From: an uncultured Collinsella sp.
Lineage (GTDB): Bacteria; Actinomycetota; Coriobacteriia; Coriobacteriales; Coriobacteriaceae
Assembly: GCA_900541715.1 (NCBI GenBank)
Contig: UQLI01000012.1
Location: 1-49,914 of the forward strand
DNA: 49,914 nt
Direction of reading: 5' to 3'
A program made the translations under genes and the position numbers. The notes under the pieces were generated by a model. The model saw only the letters and a program-made list of their open reading frames with translations, was not told the DNA's origin and did not search any database. Shown here in pieces: positions 1 to 8,359 of the stretch; position 1 is the stretch's first letter, and each line of letters starts with the position of its first letter.

Positions 1-56
1 CAAATGCGGCCCGCGCAGCGTCGAGCCGTTACGCGGTTTGGTAAAACCGCGTAACT

Positions 57-992
57 CTAAAGCTCCGTTACTTCAACGTTGTTGTAGATCTCGTCCCAGC
101 GATCCATGACCAGGTGGCCGGTCTTGGGATCCATGGCGTTAAGCTTGCCGCAGGTATTGGCGGTCTTGAGCACCGTGACGTCGTCGGCACCAGCAGCAAT
201 GGCATGCGCAAAACCGGCGATGGTCGAGTCACCGGAACCCGTCGCGTTCACAGCCGCAATCGCGGGCGTCTTGGCGCGGAACGCGCGGCCCTCATGGAAG
301 CCCACCGAACCGGCAGCGCCCATCGAAACGACAACCCAGGGGATACCGGCAAAGCGGTCATCGGCGGCAAGCGCCTCGCGCAGGGCATCGACATCATCGG
401 TCGTAAAGGACGTACCCAGCAGGCCGTTAATCTCGGTCAGGTTGGGCTTTACGAGCTCAGGCTTAGCGTCGGACTCCAGCGCGGCCTCCAGCGATGCACC
501 CGAGGTGTCGAGCAACACCTTGGCGCCCGCCTCCTCGGCGATCTTGACGAGCTCGGCATAGTAGCCGGCATCGACGCCACGCGGCAGCGAGCCCGAAAGC
601 GTCACAACGTCCGCCTTCGCTGCAAGCTCGGCGAACTTGGCCGTAAAGGCCTCGAGCTCGGCCGGGGCGATCTGCGGGCCGCTCTCCAGCAGCTCGGTCT
701 GATTGCCCTCGTGCAGAATATTCAGGCAAATGCGCGTCTCACCGGCAATGGGCACAAAGTCGTTCTTGACGCCATCAGCATCCATAAGCTCGGCCATATA
801 GGCGCCCATGTGGCCGCCGAGCAGACCGGTCGCGAGCACGTCGTCGCCCAGCTGCAGCAGCACACGGCTCACGTTGAGGCCCTTGCCGCCAGCGGTCTTT
901 TCGGGCGTCACACGGTTCACGTCGTCGATGATCAACTTGTCGAGCTGATAGCGCGTATCAATCGACGGGTTCATGGTAACGGTCAGAATCAT
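57..992 (-). CDS. lacC: PfkB-family tagatose-6-phosphate kinase (LacC type), copy 1
   Basis: Cytoplasmic sugar-phosphate kinase, 311 aa, expected to phosphorylate tagatose-6-phosphate to tagatose-1,6-bisphosphate. The PfkB signatures are visible: the N-terminal MNPSIDTRYQ start, the GGKGLNVSRVL motif near residue 40, and the C-terminal NATGSGDSTIAGF motif, whose Asp is the family's catalytic base. I chose the ATG at 992 because AGGAG lies just upstream and the MILTVTMNP start matches the family; a longer frame to 1037 adds 15 unlike residues. It lies last in a minus-strand run after lacX, lacB and lacA, which argues for tagatose-6-P over fructose-1-P as substrate, though PfkB specificity cannot be read from sequence. 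A close paralogue of equal length lies at 30565-31500. Confidence 0.85.
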   Translation of the reverse strand: MILTVTMNPSIDTRYQLDKLIIDDVNRVTPEKTAGGKGLNVSRVLLQLGDDVLATGLLGGHMGAYMAELMDADGVKNDFVPIAGETRICLNILHEGNQTELLESGPQIAPAELEAFTAKFAELAAKADVVTLSGSLPRGVDAGYYAELVKIAEEAGAKVLLDTSGASLEAALESDAKPELVKPNLTEINGLLGTSFTTDDVDALREALAADDRFAGIPWVVVSMGAAGSVGFHEGRAFRAKTPAIAAVNATGSGDSTIAGFAHAIAAGADDVTVLKTANTCGKLNAMDPKTGHLVMDRWDEIYNNVEVTEL

Positions 993-1048
993 ATTGAACT
1001 CCTGTTTCCGGGGCACGACACGCGCGGCCCCAAACATACGATAGCTCG

Positions 1049-1930
1049 TTAAAGGATCTCGATCTCAAAGCCGCGGGTGACGGTCTCCCCCGGCTTGGCA
1101 ACCAGGCAGCCACGCTTGTGCTCCAGAATATCGTCCTCGTCGGAGCAGGTGGACAGACCACCCCACGGTTCAACAGCCACAAAGTCGCCCTCGGGCTTGC
1201 TCCACACAATCAGGTACGGCATATCGGGGAACGTCAGGCGCACGCCCTTGTCCTCGGTCTTCTTGGTCAGCGTAACCACGCGGCTCTCGAGCACGTCAAA
1301 GATGGTCTCCGCGAAGTCAAAGAGTTCGTGGGTCAGCGGCAGGTCATGGCCAACCATCGGGTTCTTGCTGCGATGCTCAACATCAATCAGGCCCGTCGAG
1401 GGAACGGCAGTACAGAGCTCGGTGGCCTCACGCTGCTCAAAACGAAGCTCATAATCGTCATAAGACTCGCCCTCGTCGAGCGGGCACTTAAAGCCGGGGT
1501 GACCACCCACAAAGAATGGCATATCCTCGATGCCCTCATTGGTCACCTCGTACGACACGGCCACCTTTTCCGAATCGATCGTGTAACGAGCAACGATCTT
1601 AAACGGATACGGGTACTGCTCGAGCAACTCGGCATGGTCGGCAGAGCTTAGGCTCAGCGCAACCATGTTGTCACTCTGCTTCTCGAGCTTCCACTCCTGC
1701 TTGCGGGCAAAACCATGGCGGGCGAGCTTGACCTCGCGACCGCCCATAGTCATCGCGCGACCGTCACGAAGACCGCCGCAGATCGGGAAGCAAATAGGTA
1801 CCTGGCCCGACCAGACTGCCGGGTCACCCTGCCACAGGTACTCGCGACCGTTGGCCGCAATAGAAGTGAACGAGCCGCCCGCCGTGCTCAGCGCTACGCG
1901 GATAGAACCGTTATCAAGAACAAACTCCAT
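1049..1930 (-). CDS. lacX: Aldose 1-epimerase-like protein (LacX type), copy 1
   Basis: Galactose-mutarotase-superfamily protein of 293 aa, close in length to LacX proteins of streptococcal lac operons. It is expected to act on the anomeric carbon of a sugar or sugar phosphate; LacX function is not well established. Visible features are the N-terminal STAGGSFTSI, the CFPICGGLRD segment and the HPGFKCPLDEGE segment with a likely active-site His. The start is the ATG at 1930 with a GGGAAGG-type ribosome site; the frame extends 11 codons further without homology. It lies 56 bp before lacC, and a paralogous lacX-lacC pair occurs at 30565-32441. Confidence 0.8.
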   Translation of the reverse strand: MEFVLDNGSIRVALSTAGGSFTSIAANGREYLWQGDPAVWSGQVPICFPICGGLRDGRAMTMGGREVKLARHGFARKQEWKLEKQSDNMVALSLSSADHAELLEQYPYPFKIVARYTIDSEKVAVSYEVTNEGIEDMPFFVGGHPGFKCPLDEGESYDDYELRFEQREATELCTAVPSTGLIDVEHRSKNPMVGHDLPLTHELFDFAETIFDVLESRVVTLTKKTEDKGVRLTFPDMPYLIVWSKPEGDFVAVEPWGGLSTCSDEDDILEHKRGCLVAKPGETVTRGFEIEIL

Positions 1931-2049
1931 AGGAGCCTTCCCTTTCTTACGACAGCCCGCCAAGTCAATAGGGCTGATAGAAAACCGGCCCGCGCCCCCT
2001 CACAGAAACGCGAGCCGTCAACGGACTAGTAAATTACGCCGGATACCCG

Positions 2050-2574
2050 CTAGTCATGGTATTCGCCGCGGTCCCACTTCTCGAGGAACTCGTCAAAGAA
2101 GTGCGGGTCAGCCTGAGCCTCAGCGTCGGCCTTATTGCAGGCATCGATCTTGGCAATCAGGGCATCGTGCTCGGGGGTCTTCTCGTAGGGCTCCTCCAGG
2201 AAGGCAAGCATGATATCGGCCATCAGGAACTCGCCGGTGATCTTGCCGCCAAAGCCCACGATGTTGGCGTTGAGCTCGCGACGGGCATACAGGGCGGAGG
2301 TCATGTCGCGAACCAGGGCGCAACGGGCGCCGGGAACCTTGTTGACGGCGTTGGTGATGCCGATGCCGGTGCCGCACAGGGCCACGCCAAAGTCGGCCTT
2401 GCCGCTGGCAACGGCCTCGCCCACGGCCTTACCGTAGATGGGATAGTGCGTACGGGTGTGGCTGTAGGTGCCACAGTCGAGCACCTTGTAGCCAGCCTGC
2501 TCCAGGCGGTCGGCCAGATAGATCTTCTCGTCCGTAACGATATGGTCGCAACCGATTGCGATGGTCTTCTTCAT
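2050..2574 (-). CDS. lacB: Galactose-6-phosphate isomerase subunit LacB
   Basis: RpiB/LacA/LacB-family protein of 174 aa, close to known LacB length. With LacA it isomerises galactose-6-phosphate to tagatose-6-phosphate. The N-terminal IAIGCDH motif, the LCGTGIGI loop (RpiB-type phosphate/active-site loop with Cys) and the NIVGFGGKITG segment are clear. The longer C-terminal tail (HFFDEFLEKWDRG) is typical of LacB rather than LacA. AAAGGA lies 8 bp before the ATG. It follows lacA with a 63 bp gap and is probably cotranscribed with it. Confidence 0.93.
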   Translation of the reverse strand: MKKTIAIGCDHIVTDEKIYLADRLEQAGYKVLDCGTYSHTRTHYPIYGKAVGEAVASGKADFGVALCGTGIGITNAVNKVPGARCALVRDMTSALYARRELNANIVGFGGKITGEFLMADIMLAFLEEPYEKTPEHDALIAKIDACNKADAEAQADPHFFDEFLEKWDRGEYHD

Positions 2575-2637
2575 CAGAACGTCCTTTCGTCTGAATTCAC
2601 AAGTTGAGGTAGAAGTTCGAGTTCTCGGTGGCTCTCG

Positions 2638-3066
2638 TTAGGCCATCTTGTTGAGCATGTCGACACGGATCTGGTGACGGCCGCCGGCGTACTGGGCGCG
2701 CAGGAACTCGCGGGCGATCTTCTTGGCGACCTCGGTGCCCACAACGCCCGGGCCCATGGTGACCATGCGCGAGCCGTTGTGCTCGCGGGTCATGTAGGCA
2801 GAACGCTCGTCGGAAATGTTGGCGACGACCATGCCCTTGATCTTGACGGCGGCCATATAGGAGCCGACGCCGTACTTATCGAATGCGAAGCCCTGGGAAT
2901 CCTTGTGCTCCAGCAGGTCCTTGGCAACGGCGGTCGCGGAATCGACAAAGTCCGCGGCAGGGGTCTCGGAATAGTCGACGACCTCGTGACCGTCAGCGAT
3001 GAGCATCTCCTTGATGGACTCCTTCATCGACATACCGTCGGCATCGGAAGCGATTACAACCCTCAT
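2638..3066 (-). CDS. lacA: Galactose-6-phosphate isomerase subunit LacA
   Basis: Second subunit of the heteromeric galactose-6-phosphate isomerase, 142 aa, the usual LacA length. It starts MRVVIASDADGMSMKESI, an RpiB-like nucleotide-fold start. The RpiB-type Cys loop is not conserved (FAFDKYGVGSYMAA here), as expected of LacA, so the active site comes largely from LacB. A strong AAGGAGGA site precedes the ATG. It is the first gene of the minus-strand lacA-lacB-lacX-lacC run. Its upstream region (3160-3248) carries TTTGTT/GAACA repeats that resemble the element in front of lacR at 26.7 kb, so LacR control is inferred. Confidence 0.9.
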   Translation of the reverse strand: MRVVIASDADGMSMKESIKEMLIADGHEVVDYSETPAADFVDSATAVAKDLLEHKDSQGFAFDKYGVGSYMAAVKIKGMVVANISDERSAYMTREHNGSRMVTMGPGVVGTEVAKKIAREFLRAQYAGGRHQIRVDMLNKMA

Positions 3067-3159
3067 GACATCCTCCTTGAGAGATACGCAGCTGCGTAGT
3101 TTCTGTTTGGAAGTGTTGAATCGCGTTCAGGTCCGGGCATCTGAATGTGCGGTTCTTCA

Positions 3160-3248
3160 CTGTTCATGTTTATTTGAACACATTCGAACAGTAACTGCAA
3201 CAACTATTTGTTTATCTTTGTTCTTTTTTGAACAAATACCGTTCACGG
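3160..3248 (-). promoter_or_regulatory. Upstream regulatory region of lacA, putative LacR sites and PTS-promoter box
   Basis: An AT-rich stretch in an otherwise GC-rich genome. It contains TTTGAACACATTCGAACAG (about 3174-3192) and a TTTGTT...TTTTGAACAAAT segment (about 3207-3237), directly followed by ACCGTTCACGG at 3238-3248. The GAACA/TTTGTT words recur upstream of lacF and lacR. The ACCGTTCAC word recurs in all PTS promoter regions of the window. Binding proteins are inferred, not shown. Confidence 0.5.
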
Positions 3249-3306
3249 ATGATTGCCGACCGTTTGGGATCGTGAAAGCTTCGTCCTGGCACGTCTTCAA
3301 CAAACA

Positions 3307-3343
3307 AAAGGGACGGCCGAGAACGAGTCTCGGCCGTCCCTTT
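3307..3343. terminator. Rho-independent terminator (strong, bidirectional form)
   Basis: Perfect 16 bp stem (3307-3322 with 3328-3343) with a 5 nt loop. The A-rich left arm gives a T-run on the minus strand, so it should end transcription of the membrane-protein gene at 3376-4389 before the lacA promoter. Confidence 0.85.
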
Positions 3344-3375
3344 GCGGTATGCCCCAGCAAATACAGCTGTTTTAG

Positions 3376-4389
3376 CTACTCGACCTGCCTACCTTTTTTG
3401 GTGTGCTTGGACGGAGCACTCAGAAAGCGGCCCGTCAAATAGTTCGCTGGACCGGAAATATCAATCCCCAGCAACACGTGCCCCAGCCACAAAAACGCCG
3501 CGAGCACCAGCAATGGGATAACACACGAGGTCACGATCATCACGATGACGCCTTCAATTAGGTCGGTCACCTGTTGCACGATCTCGTCGGTCATTTGCTT
3601 GGCACCACTGGTTACCGACGTGACCAGGCTCGAGGCACCGTCGGCAAGCTGTTCAAGCACGTTCTTGGACTCTGTGGACTCGGTCTTTTTCTTGCTTGCT
3701 TTGGAGCTGTCGCTATCTGCCGCACCCGCAGCGTCGGCCGCCTTTTGCTCGGCCGTCTCGATGCTCACTCGATACGTTTCATCGACCTTCTGCGACACCC
3801 ATACGCTCGCGGGCACGAGCGCCATGCCGATCACGGCAACCACCAGCACGCGCGTCGCCACACGGCGCAGGACGGCGCTCGTGCTCCAGCGCCCGTGAAT
3901 GCCGAGCGACACCGCAAAGAGCACCAACGCAAACGGGATTAAGATGCCCAGGCCAACCGACCACAAAATCGTGAGCAAATATTTCTCTAGGTATAGCACG
4001 GCAAGCACGATACCAAGGTTGCCCGAAAGCTGCGCGAGCTGCTCGGCAACTGGCGTTCCCGTATCGCCCGGCAGCGCAGTGATACCCGCAGATAGGGCGA
4101 CGCACGAGGTCGTGAGCGCCAAAACATTGCCCTTCTTTTGATCGATGACCTCGATGGTAGAGTCCCAAGTTTTGGTATCGGCAAAATGCGGACGAGCTAC
4201 AAAGCCCGACAGCAGCGCCAGTACCACGAGCGCAACGATAAAGCCAATCTGCAGCTTTTTGTTTGCGCACACGACATCGGACAGGCTGGGCTGCAGCTCG
4301 GTTACCGTCGTATGCTCGGTTATCTGGACAGGACGCCCATGAGCCATCTCGTGCGCATCTGTCTTTTGAATCAATCCGTTATCCGGCAT
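3376..4389 (-). CDS. Polytopic membrane protein of unknown function in the lac cluster
   Basis: Predicted inner-membrane protein of 337 aa; I do not recognise a family. There is one hydrophobic segment near residues 47-66, a double segment near 125-165 (two helices), one near 180-203, and a C-terminal one near 280-305. Between the last two lies an acidic/Lys-rich, Ser-rich stretch (SDSSKASKKKTESTES) that looks flexible. A GAGGAGGTG ribosome site precedes the ATG, so the gene is real. It lies between lacA and lacF but is bounded by a strong terminator downstream (3307-3343) and a long inverted repeat upstream (4466-4534), so it probably forms its own unit. No link to sugar use can be read from its sequence. 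Confidence 0.7.
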   Translation of the reverse strand: MPDNGLIQKTDAHEMAHGRPVQITEHTTVTELQPSLSDVVCANKKLQIGFIVALVVLALLSGFVARPHFADTKTWDSTIEVIDQKKGNVLALTTSCVALSAGITALPGDTGTPVAEQLAQLSGNLGIVLAVLYLEKYLLTILWSVGLGILIPFALVLFAVSLGIHGRWSTSAVLRRVATRVLVVAVIGMALVPASVWVSQKVDETYRVSIETAEQKAADAAGAADSDSSKASKKKTESTESKNVLEQLADGASSLVTSVTSGAKQMTDEIVQQVTDLIEGVIVMIVTSCVIPLLVLAAFLWLGHVLLGIDISGPANYLTGRFLSAPSKHTKKGRQVE

Positions 4390-4465
4390 TTGGACACCTC
4401 CTCATTCCGGCCTGCATTGCGGATGGAAGTATACCCACGAAGCAAAATGTCCAACAGCACCCAAT

Positions 4466-4534
4466 AAGTTGCGGTGAAATAGGGACTGTTTTATGCCTGC
4501 TAGCCCCTATTCAGTCCCTATTTCACCGCAACTT
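4466..4534. repeat. 23 bp-arm perfect inverted repeat (element type 3)
   Basis: Arms 4466-4488 and 4512-4534 are perfectly complementary (core TTGCGGTGAAATAGGGACTG) around a 23 nt loop. It has no T-run after the arm and lies between the membrane-protein gene and the lacF terminator. It could be a mobile palindromic element or a transcription-end structure; only one copy is in this window. Confidence 0.7.
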
Positions 4535-4542
4535 GGAGGAGA

Positions 4543-4571
4543 ACAGAAAAAACCCTGCCGTGGGGCAGGGC
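4543..4571 (-). terminator. Rho-independent terminator of lacF
   Basis: On the minus strand a 7 bp GC stem (CCCTGCC/GGCAGGG, 4553-4559 with 4564-4570) is followed by six T. It lies 32 bp after the lacF stop codon. Confidence 0.85.
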
Positions 4572-4602
4572 TTTTGGAAGGGGACTTGGTTGTGAGAGTT
4601 CG

Positions 4603-4941
4603 TTAGGCGAGCTTGGCCTCGAGCTCGGCGATGCGCTTGTAGGCATCGATGGTAAAGCGGGTCTGCTTCTCCAGGATCATGGTGGTCATCAGGGTGTCCT
4701 GAGCGTGGGCCATGATGAAGGTCATCTCCATCTCGCCACCGCCGGCCTCCTGCGAAAGCAGCTTGGTCTGCGTGTCGTGAGCACCGATGAGCGCTTCGCT
4801 GGCATCCTTGTGCAGCTGCTCGGCCTTCTCAAAATCGCCCTCGCGAGCAGCATCAAGCGCTGCAAGCAGATCAGTCTGTGCGTCACCCGCGTATGCGACG
4901 ATCTCGAATCCAACCATCGAGATTTCTTCTTTGGTTGCCAT
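4603..4941 (-). CDS. lacF: PTS lactose/cellobiose-family IIA component
   Basis: Soluble phosphocarrier of 112 aa that takes phosphate from HPr and passes it to the IIB domain of LacE. The family's phosphorylated His is in FIMAHAQDTLM (His79), and the helical protein has the usual length. A good AAAGGAA site lies 7 bp before the ATG. It is monocistronic by appearance: terminator after it, own promoter region before it. It is the only lac-family IIA in the window, although four LacE-type IICB permeases lack a IIA domain, so it may serve several of them (inference). Confidence 0.93.
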   Translation of the reverse strand: MATKEEISMVGFEIVAYAGDAQTDLLAALDAAREGDFEKAEQLHKDASEALIGAHDTQTKLLSQEAGGGEMEMTFIMAHAQDTLMTTMILEKQTRFTIDAYKRIAELEAKLA

Positions 4942-5025
4942 ATTGCGTTCCTTTCACATATGAACCAATGGAGAGCATCGCGTCCGGGCATACGCGCTGC
5001 GTTGTGTATGCCAGAAACATTAACA

Positions 5026-5127
5026 TTCAAACAAAAAAGAACAATCCAAAACGCAATATCAAGCTATGAACGGTCGATTTTCACCCGTGAACGGTTTTTA
5101 AACCATTTCGAACAATATCAAACACAA
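5026..5127 (-). promoter_or_regulatory. lacF promoter region: putative LacR sites and paired TGAACGGT boxes
   Basis: TTCAAACAAAAAAGAACAAT (5026-5045) matches the arrangement TTCAAACAATAACGAACAAA found in front of lacR (26699-26718). A second, reordered copy (TTTCGAACAATATCAAACAC) is at 5106-5125. Between them two direct TGAACGGT boxes (5067-5074 and 5088-5095) are 21 bp apart, about two helical turns. This suggests LacR control plus a second regulator; both are inferred from motif sharing. Confidence 0.55.
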
Positions 5128-5155
5128 AGAAGTGCAACCCAAACAGGCCCGCACC

Positions 5156-6160
5156 CTAGCGCAGGCCGCGTACCGTATCGCCCTCGATAAGCACGCCAGG
5201 GATCAGCATATGTTCCACGCCAGGTGCGACGTCCTCGGCGCCGGCAATCTTGTCGACCGCCCACATGCCGACGCGCTTGTTGTCAAAGCGCACCGTGGTC
5301 AGGCGACGGTCGGGCACGATATCGCCCAGGCTGTCATCAACACCCACCACGCTCACGTCCTCGGGCACGCGCCTCCCGCGCGACTCGAGCCCGCGAATGC
5401 AGCCATAGGCCATAGCATCGTTCGAAGCATAGACGGCCGTGCAGCTCGGATCGTCCGCCAGAGCCTGACCGGCGGCATATCCGCTCTGCGCCGTCCAGTC
5501 ACCGCGGATAAGCCTCGGCGGCTCGATGCCATGCGCACGCAGGGTCTCACGCCAGCCTTCCTCGCGCCGCATGCCCGAAAGCGAGCGCTCGGGACACGAG
5601 ATAAAGTGCACGGTCTTGTGTCCCTGCCCCAGCAAGTACTCGACCACTTGGCGTGAACAATCGAACTGATCGTTATCGACCGTCGAGCACAGCGGATGCT
5701 CCAGCATGGTAACGAGCACTGTCTGCATACCGGGCAGCGGTTCAAAGGTTCCAAAGTCCGCCGGCATGCGGTTCATGATTACAACCATACCGTCCACTGG
5801 CAGTGCACTCATACGCGACGATGCGCTCTCAAGGGTATAGGGGTGTCCGTCTACTTTAGTGAGGGTGATGGCATAGCCATGTTTGTCGGCCGCGGCGGCA
5901 AAGCCCTCCATACGGTCGAGGTTGCCGGTACCGGTAATGTTGAACATGGCGACGCCGACGGTCTTAAACTTGCCGCGGCGCAGCGATCGACCGGCAAAAT
6001 TGGGGCGATACCCCAGCTCGCGCATGGCGGCACGCACGCGTTCCTTGGTCTCGGGGCGCACGCTGGGCGAATCGTGCACGGTGCGCGAGACCGTCTGCTC
6101 CGAGACGCCCGCGAGGCGCGCTACGTCTTTGACGGATACCGATTTTTTAACAGCGGCCAT
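5156..6160 (-). CDS. LacI-family transcriptional repressor, paralogue 1
   Basis: DNA-binding repressor of 334 aa. The N-terminal HTH (VKDVARLAGVSEQTVSRTV, about residues 10-28) is followed by the hinge (RPNFAGRSLR) and a periplasmic-binding-protein-like sensor domain. The recognition-helix residues that usually set operator choice are Glu-Gln (SEQTVSR). It is transcribed away from lacE and shares a 357 bp intergenic region with it. Two inverted copies of an ACGTTGCCATT-type operator are found there, so it most likely represses lacE-lacG and itself. The ligand is probably a sugar phosphate or disaccharide, unknown. Confidence 0.85.
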   Translation of the reverse strand: MAAVKKSVSVKDVARLAGVSEQTVSRTVHDSPSVRPETKERVRAAMRELGYRPNFAGRSLRRGKFKTVGVAMFNITGTGNLDRMEGFAAAADKHGYAITLTKVDGHPYTLESASSRMSALPVDGMVVIMNRMPADFGTFEPLPGMQTVLVTMLEHPLCSTVDNDQFDCSRQVVEYLLGQGHKTVHFISCPERSLSGMRREEGWRETLRAHGIEPPRLIRGDWTAQSGYAAGQALADDPSCTAVYASNDAMAYGCIRGLESRGRRVPEDVSVVGVDDSLGDIVPDRRLTTVRFDNKRVGMWAVDKIAGAEDVAPGVEHMLIPGVLIEGDTVRGLR

Positions 6161-6272
6161 AGGTCGATCTTTCTATGTCAACGATGCCATTGGTGACACC
6201 CTACGCAGTCAAATGAAACGTCTTCAAGTATATCTAACGCCTCCCCCACCATACGCTCACCACCCAAAACCT

Positions 6273-6454
6273 ACCGTTCACCGACATTTTTGCTTCCCCG
6301 AACGGCTTTTATCGCCCAAATGTTAACGTTGCCATTGCGCAAACACAGAGCCACCGGGCGGCTCAACCGTTTACGCGTAAGGAATCGACGGTTCGCAGGC
6401 ACAGGAACCACCGGTTCGCGTCTTTTTTTGTATCGCAAAATGGCAACGTCAACA
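6273..6454. promoter_or_regulatory. lacI1-lacE1 intergenic operators
   Basis: TGTTAACGTTGCCATT at 6321-6336 and its near-perfect inverse AATGGCAACGTCAACA at 6439-6454 are about 118 bp apart, a spacing that would allow looping. An ACCGTTCACCG box is at 6273-6283. The sites lie between the lacI1 start (6160) and the lacE1 start (6518). Binding by LacI1 is inferred from position and from parallel sites at the two paralogous loci. Confidence 0.6.
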
Positions 6455-6517
6455 TTTTGGCAACCGAACGCCAAAAACTACCATCGTTGCTAACCCACCG
6501 ACTCTTAGGAGCATTGC

Positions 6518-8293
6518 ATGGAGCAACTCATCGCCATCATCGAAAAGGGCCAGCCCTTTTTCAACGCGATCGCCCGCAACAAGTACCTCAAGGCGATCCG
6601 CGACGGCTTTATCTCCGTCATCCCCATCATCATCTTCTCGTCCATCTTTTGCCTGGTAGCCTCGGTCCCCAACATCTGGGGTTTCTACTGGCCCGATGAC
6701 ATCAACAACGCCCTGTGGAAGTGCTACAACTACTCCATGGGCATCCTGGCCATCGCCTGCGCCGCCACCACGGCCAAGCACTTCGCCGACGCCCAGAACC
6801 GCGATCTGCCCAAGAACAACCAGATCAACTTCATCTCGTGCATGTGCGCGGCCATCATCGGCTTCTTGCTCCTTTCGAGCGACACCATCGCCACGGACGC
6901 CGCCAGCGGCTTCAACACGACCTACCTTGGTTCCAAGGGCCTGCTGACCGCCTTTATCGCTGCGTTTGTGACCGGCATCATCTACAAGTTCTTCATTAAG
7001 CGCAACATCACCGTCAAGATGCCCGAGCAGGTTCCGCCCAACATCTCGCAGACCTTCAAGGACATCATCCCCTTCTCCGTCTGCATCACCGTCTTTTGGG
7101 TCTTTGACATCGTCTTCCGCGCTGCCTTTGGCTTCTGCTTTGCCCAGGGCGTTATCCAGGTGTTCCAGCCCCTGTTCACCGCTGCCGACGGCTACATCGG
7201 CCTCGCTGTGATCTACGGCGCCATGAGCCTGTTCTGGTTCGTCGGCGTCCACGGCCCCTCGATCGTCGAGCCCGCCATCGCTGCCGCTCTCGTTGCCAAT
7301 ATGACCGACAACCTGGCCGCACTCCAGGCTGGCCAGCACGCTTCCGCTGTCCTGACCCAGGGTGCCCAGTACTTCGTCGTCTGCATGGGCGGCACCGGCG
7401 CCACACTCGTCCTGGTCTTTATGTTCTGCTTCCTGGCCAAGTCTCAGGAGATGCGCGCCGTCGGCAAGGCCGCCATTGTCCCCGTCTGCTTTGCCGTCAA
7501 CGAGCCGCTGCTGTTCGCCGCGCCCATCGTGCTCAACCCCGTCTTCTTTGTCCCGTTTGTCTTTGCCCCGATCGCCAACATCTGGATCCTCAAGATCTTT
7601 ATCGACTTCTTGGGCATGAACGGCTTTATGTACACCCTGCCCTGGACCGTCCCCGGCCCCATCGGCACCATCATGGGCCTGGGCTTCCAGCCGCTCGCCT
7701 TTGTGATGCTCGCCCTTATCCTGGTCGTCGACTTCGTTCTGTACTACCCGTTCTTCCGAGCCTATGACGCCCAGAAGTGCGCCGAGGAGGCCGAGATCTC
7801 CCAGGAGGAGCTTGCCGCCAAGAACGCCGAGAAGGCCGCCAAGCTTAACGATGCCTTCCAGGGCAAGGCCGATGCCAAGAGCGTTGCCGCCGGCGCCGCC
7901 GCCGAGGCCGTAAAGGCCGACGCCCCCGCCGCCTCCGCAGCACCCGCTGCCGAGGCAACGACCGCCAGCGACCTCAACGGCAAGCGCGTGCTCGTGCTCT
8001 GCCAGGGCGGCGGTACCTCGGGCCTGCTCGCCAACGCGCTGGCCAAGGCCGCCAAGGAGCGCGGCATCAATCTTGAGACCGCTGCCGAGGCCTATGGCAA
8101 CCACGTTGACATGCTCCCCGACTTTGACCTGGTCGTCCTGGCCCCGCAGGCCGCCAGCTACCTGGCCGACCTGCAGAAAGACTGCGAGCGCGTGGGCAAC
8201 AAGTGCGTCGCCTGCCGCGGTAAGCAGTACATCGAGCTCTCCCAGAACGGCGACAAGTCTCTCGCCTTCGTGAGTGAACAGCTTTCGAAGTAA
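6518..8293 (+). CDS. lacE: PTS lactose-type permease, IIC-IIB fusion, paralogue 1
   Basis: Membrane permease of 591 aa that imports and phosphorylates a beta-galactoside. The IIC domain covers about residues 1-430, with many hydrophobic helices and the conserved GVHGPSIVEP and FAVNEPLLFAAPI segments. An Ala/Lys/Glu-rich linker (about 430-485) joins it to the IIB domain, whose phosphorylated Cys495 is in VLVLCQGGGTSG. Length agrees with lactose IICB proteins. TAGGAG precedes the ATG. lacG follows after 66 bp. No IIA domain is fused, so it needs LacF or a similar protein. Lactose itself as substrate is inferred from LacG and the lacAB genes nearby. Confidence 0.92.
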   Translation: MEQLIAIIEKGQPFFNAIARNKYLKAIRDGFISVIPIIIFSSIFCLVASVPNIWGFYWPDDINNALWKCYNYSMGILAIACAATTAKHFADAQNRDLPKNNQINFISCMCAAIIGFLLLSSDTIATDAASGFNTTYLGSKGLLTAFIAAFVTGIIYKFFIKRNITVKMPEQVPPNISQTFKDIIPFSVCITVFWVFDIVFRAAFGFCFAQGVIQVFQPLFTAADGYIGLAVIYGAMSLFWFVGVHGPSIVEPAIAAALVANMTDNLAALQAGQHASAVLTQGAQYFVVCMGGTGATLVLVFMFCFLAKSQEMRAVGKAAIVPVCFAVNEPLLFAAPIVLNPVFFVPFVFAPIANIWILKIFIDFLGMNGFMYTLPWTVPGPIGTIMGLGFQPLAFVMLALILVVDFVLYYPFFRAYDAQKCAEEAEISQEELAAKNAEKAAKLNDAFQGKADAKSVAAGAAAEAVKADAPAASAAPAAEATTASDLNGKRVLVLCQGGGTSGLLANALAKAAKERGINLETAAEAYGNHVDMLPDFDLVVLAPQAASYLADLQKDCERVGNKCVACRGKQYIELSQNGDKSLAFVSEQLSK

Positions 8294-8302
8294 GTAACGC
8301 TT

Positions 8303-8336
8303 AGGGCCAGCCGACCATCCAAGACCGGCTGGCCCT
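8303..8336 (+). terminator. Intercistronic hairpin between lacE and lacG
   Basis: 11 bp perfect stem (8303-8313 with 8326-8336), 12 nt loop, followed only by TCGATTT rather than a T-run. It may be a partial terminator or an mRNA-stabilising structure that lowers lacG output relative to lacE. Comparable hairpins lie between the paired genes of the other two loci. Confidence 0.55.
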
Positions 8337-8359
8337 TCGATTTAGACGATTGGATCATC

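Noticed and set aside
6449..8104. 551-codon open frame on the minus strand
   Set aside because: Antisense shadow of lacE1; same composition bias as the other shadows.
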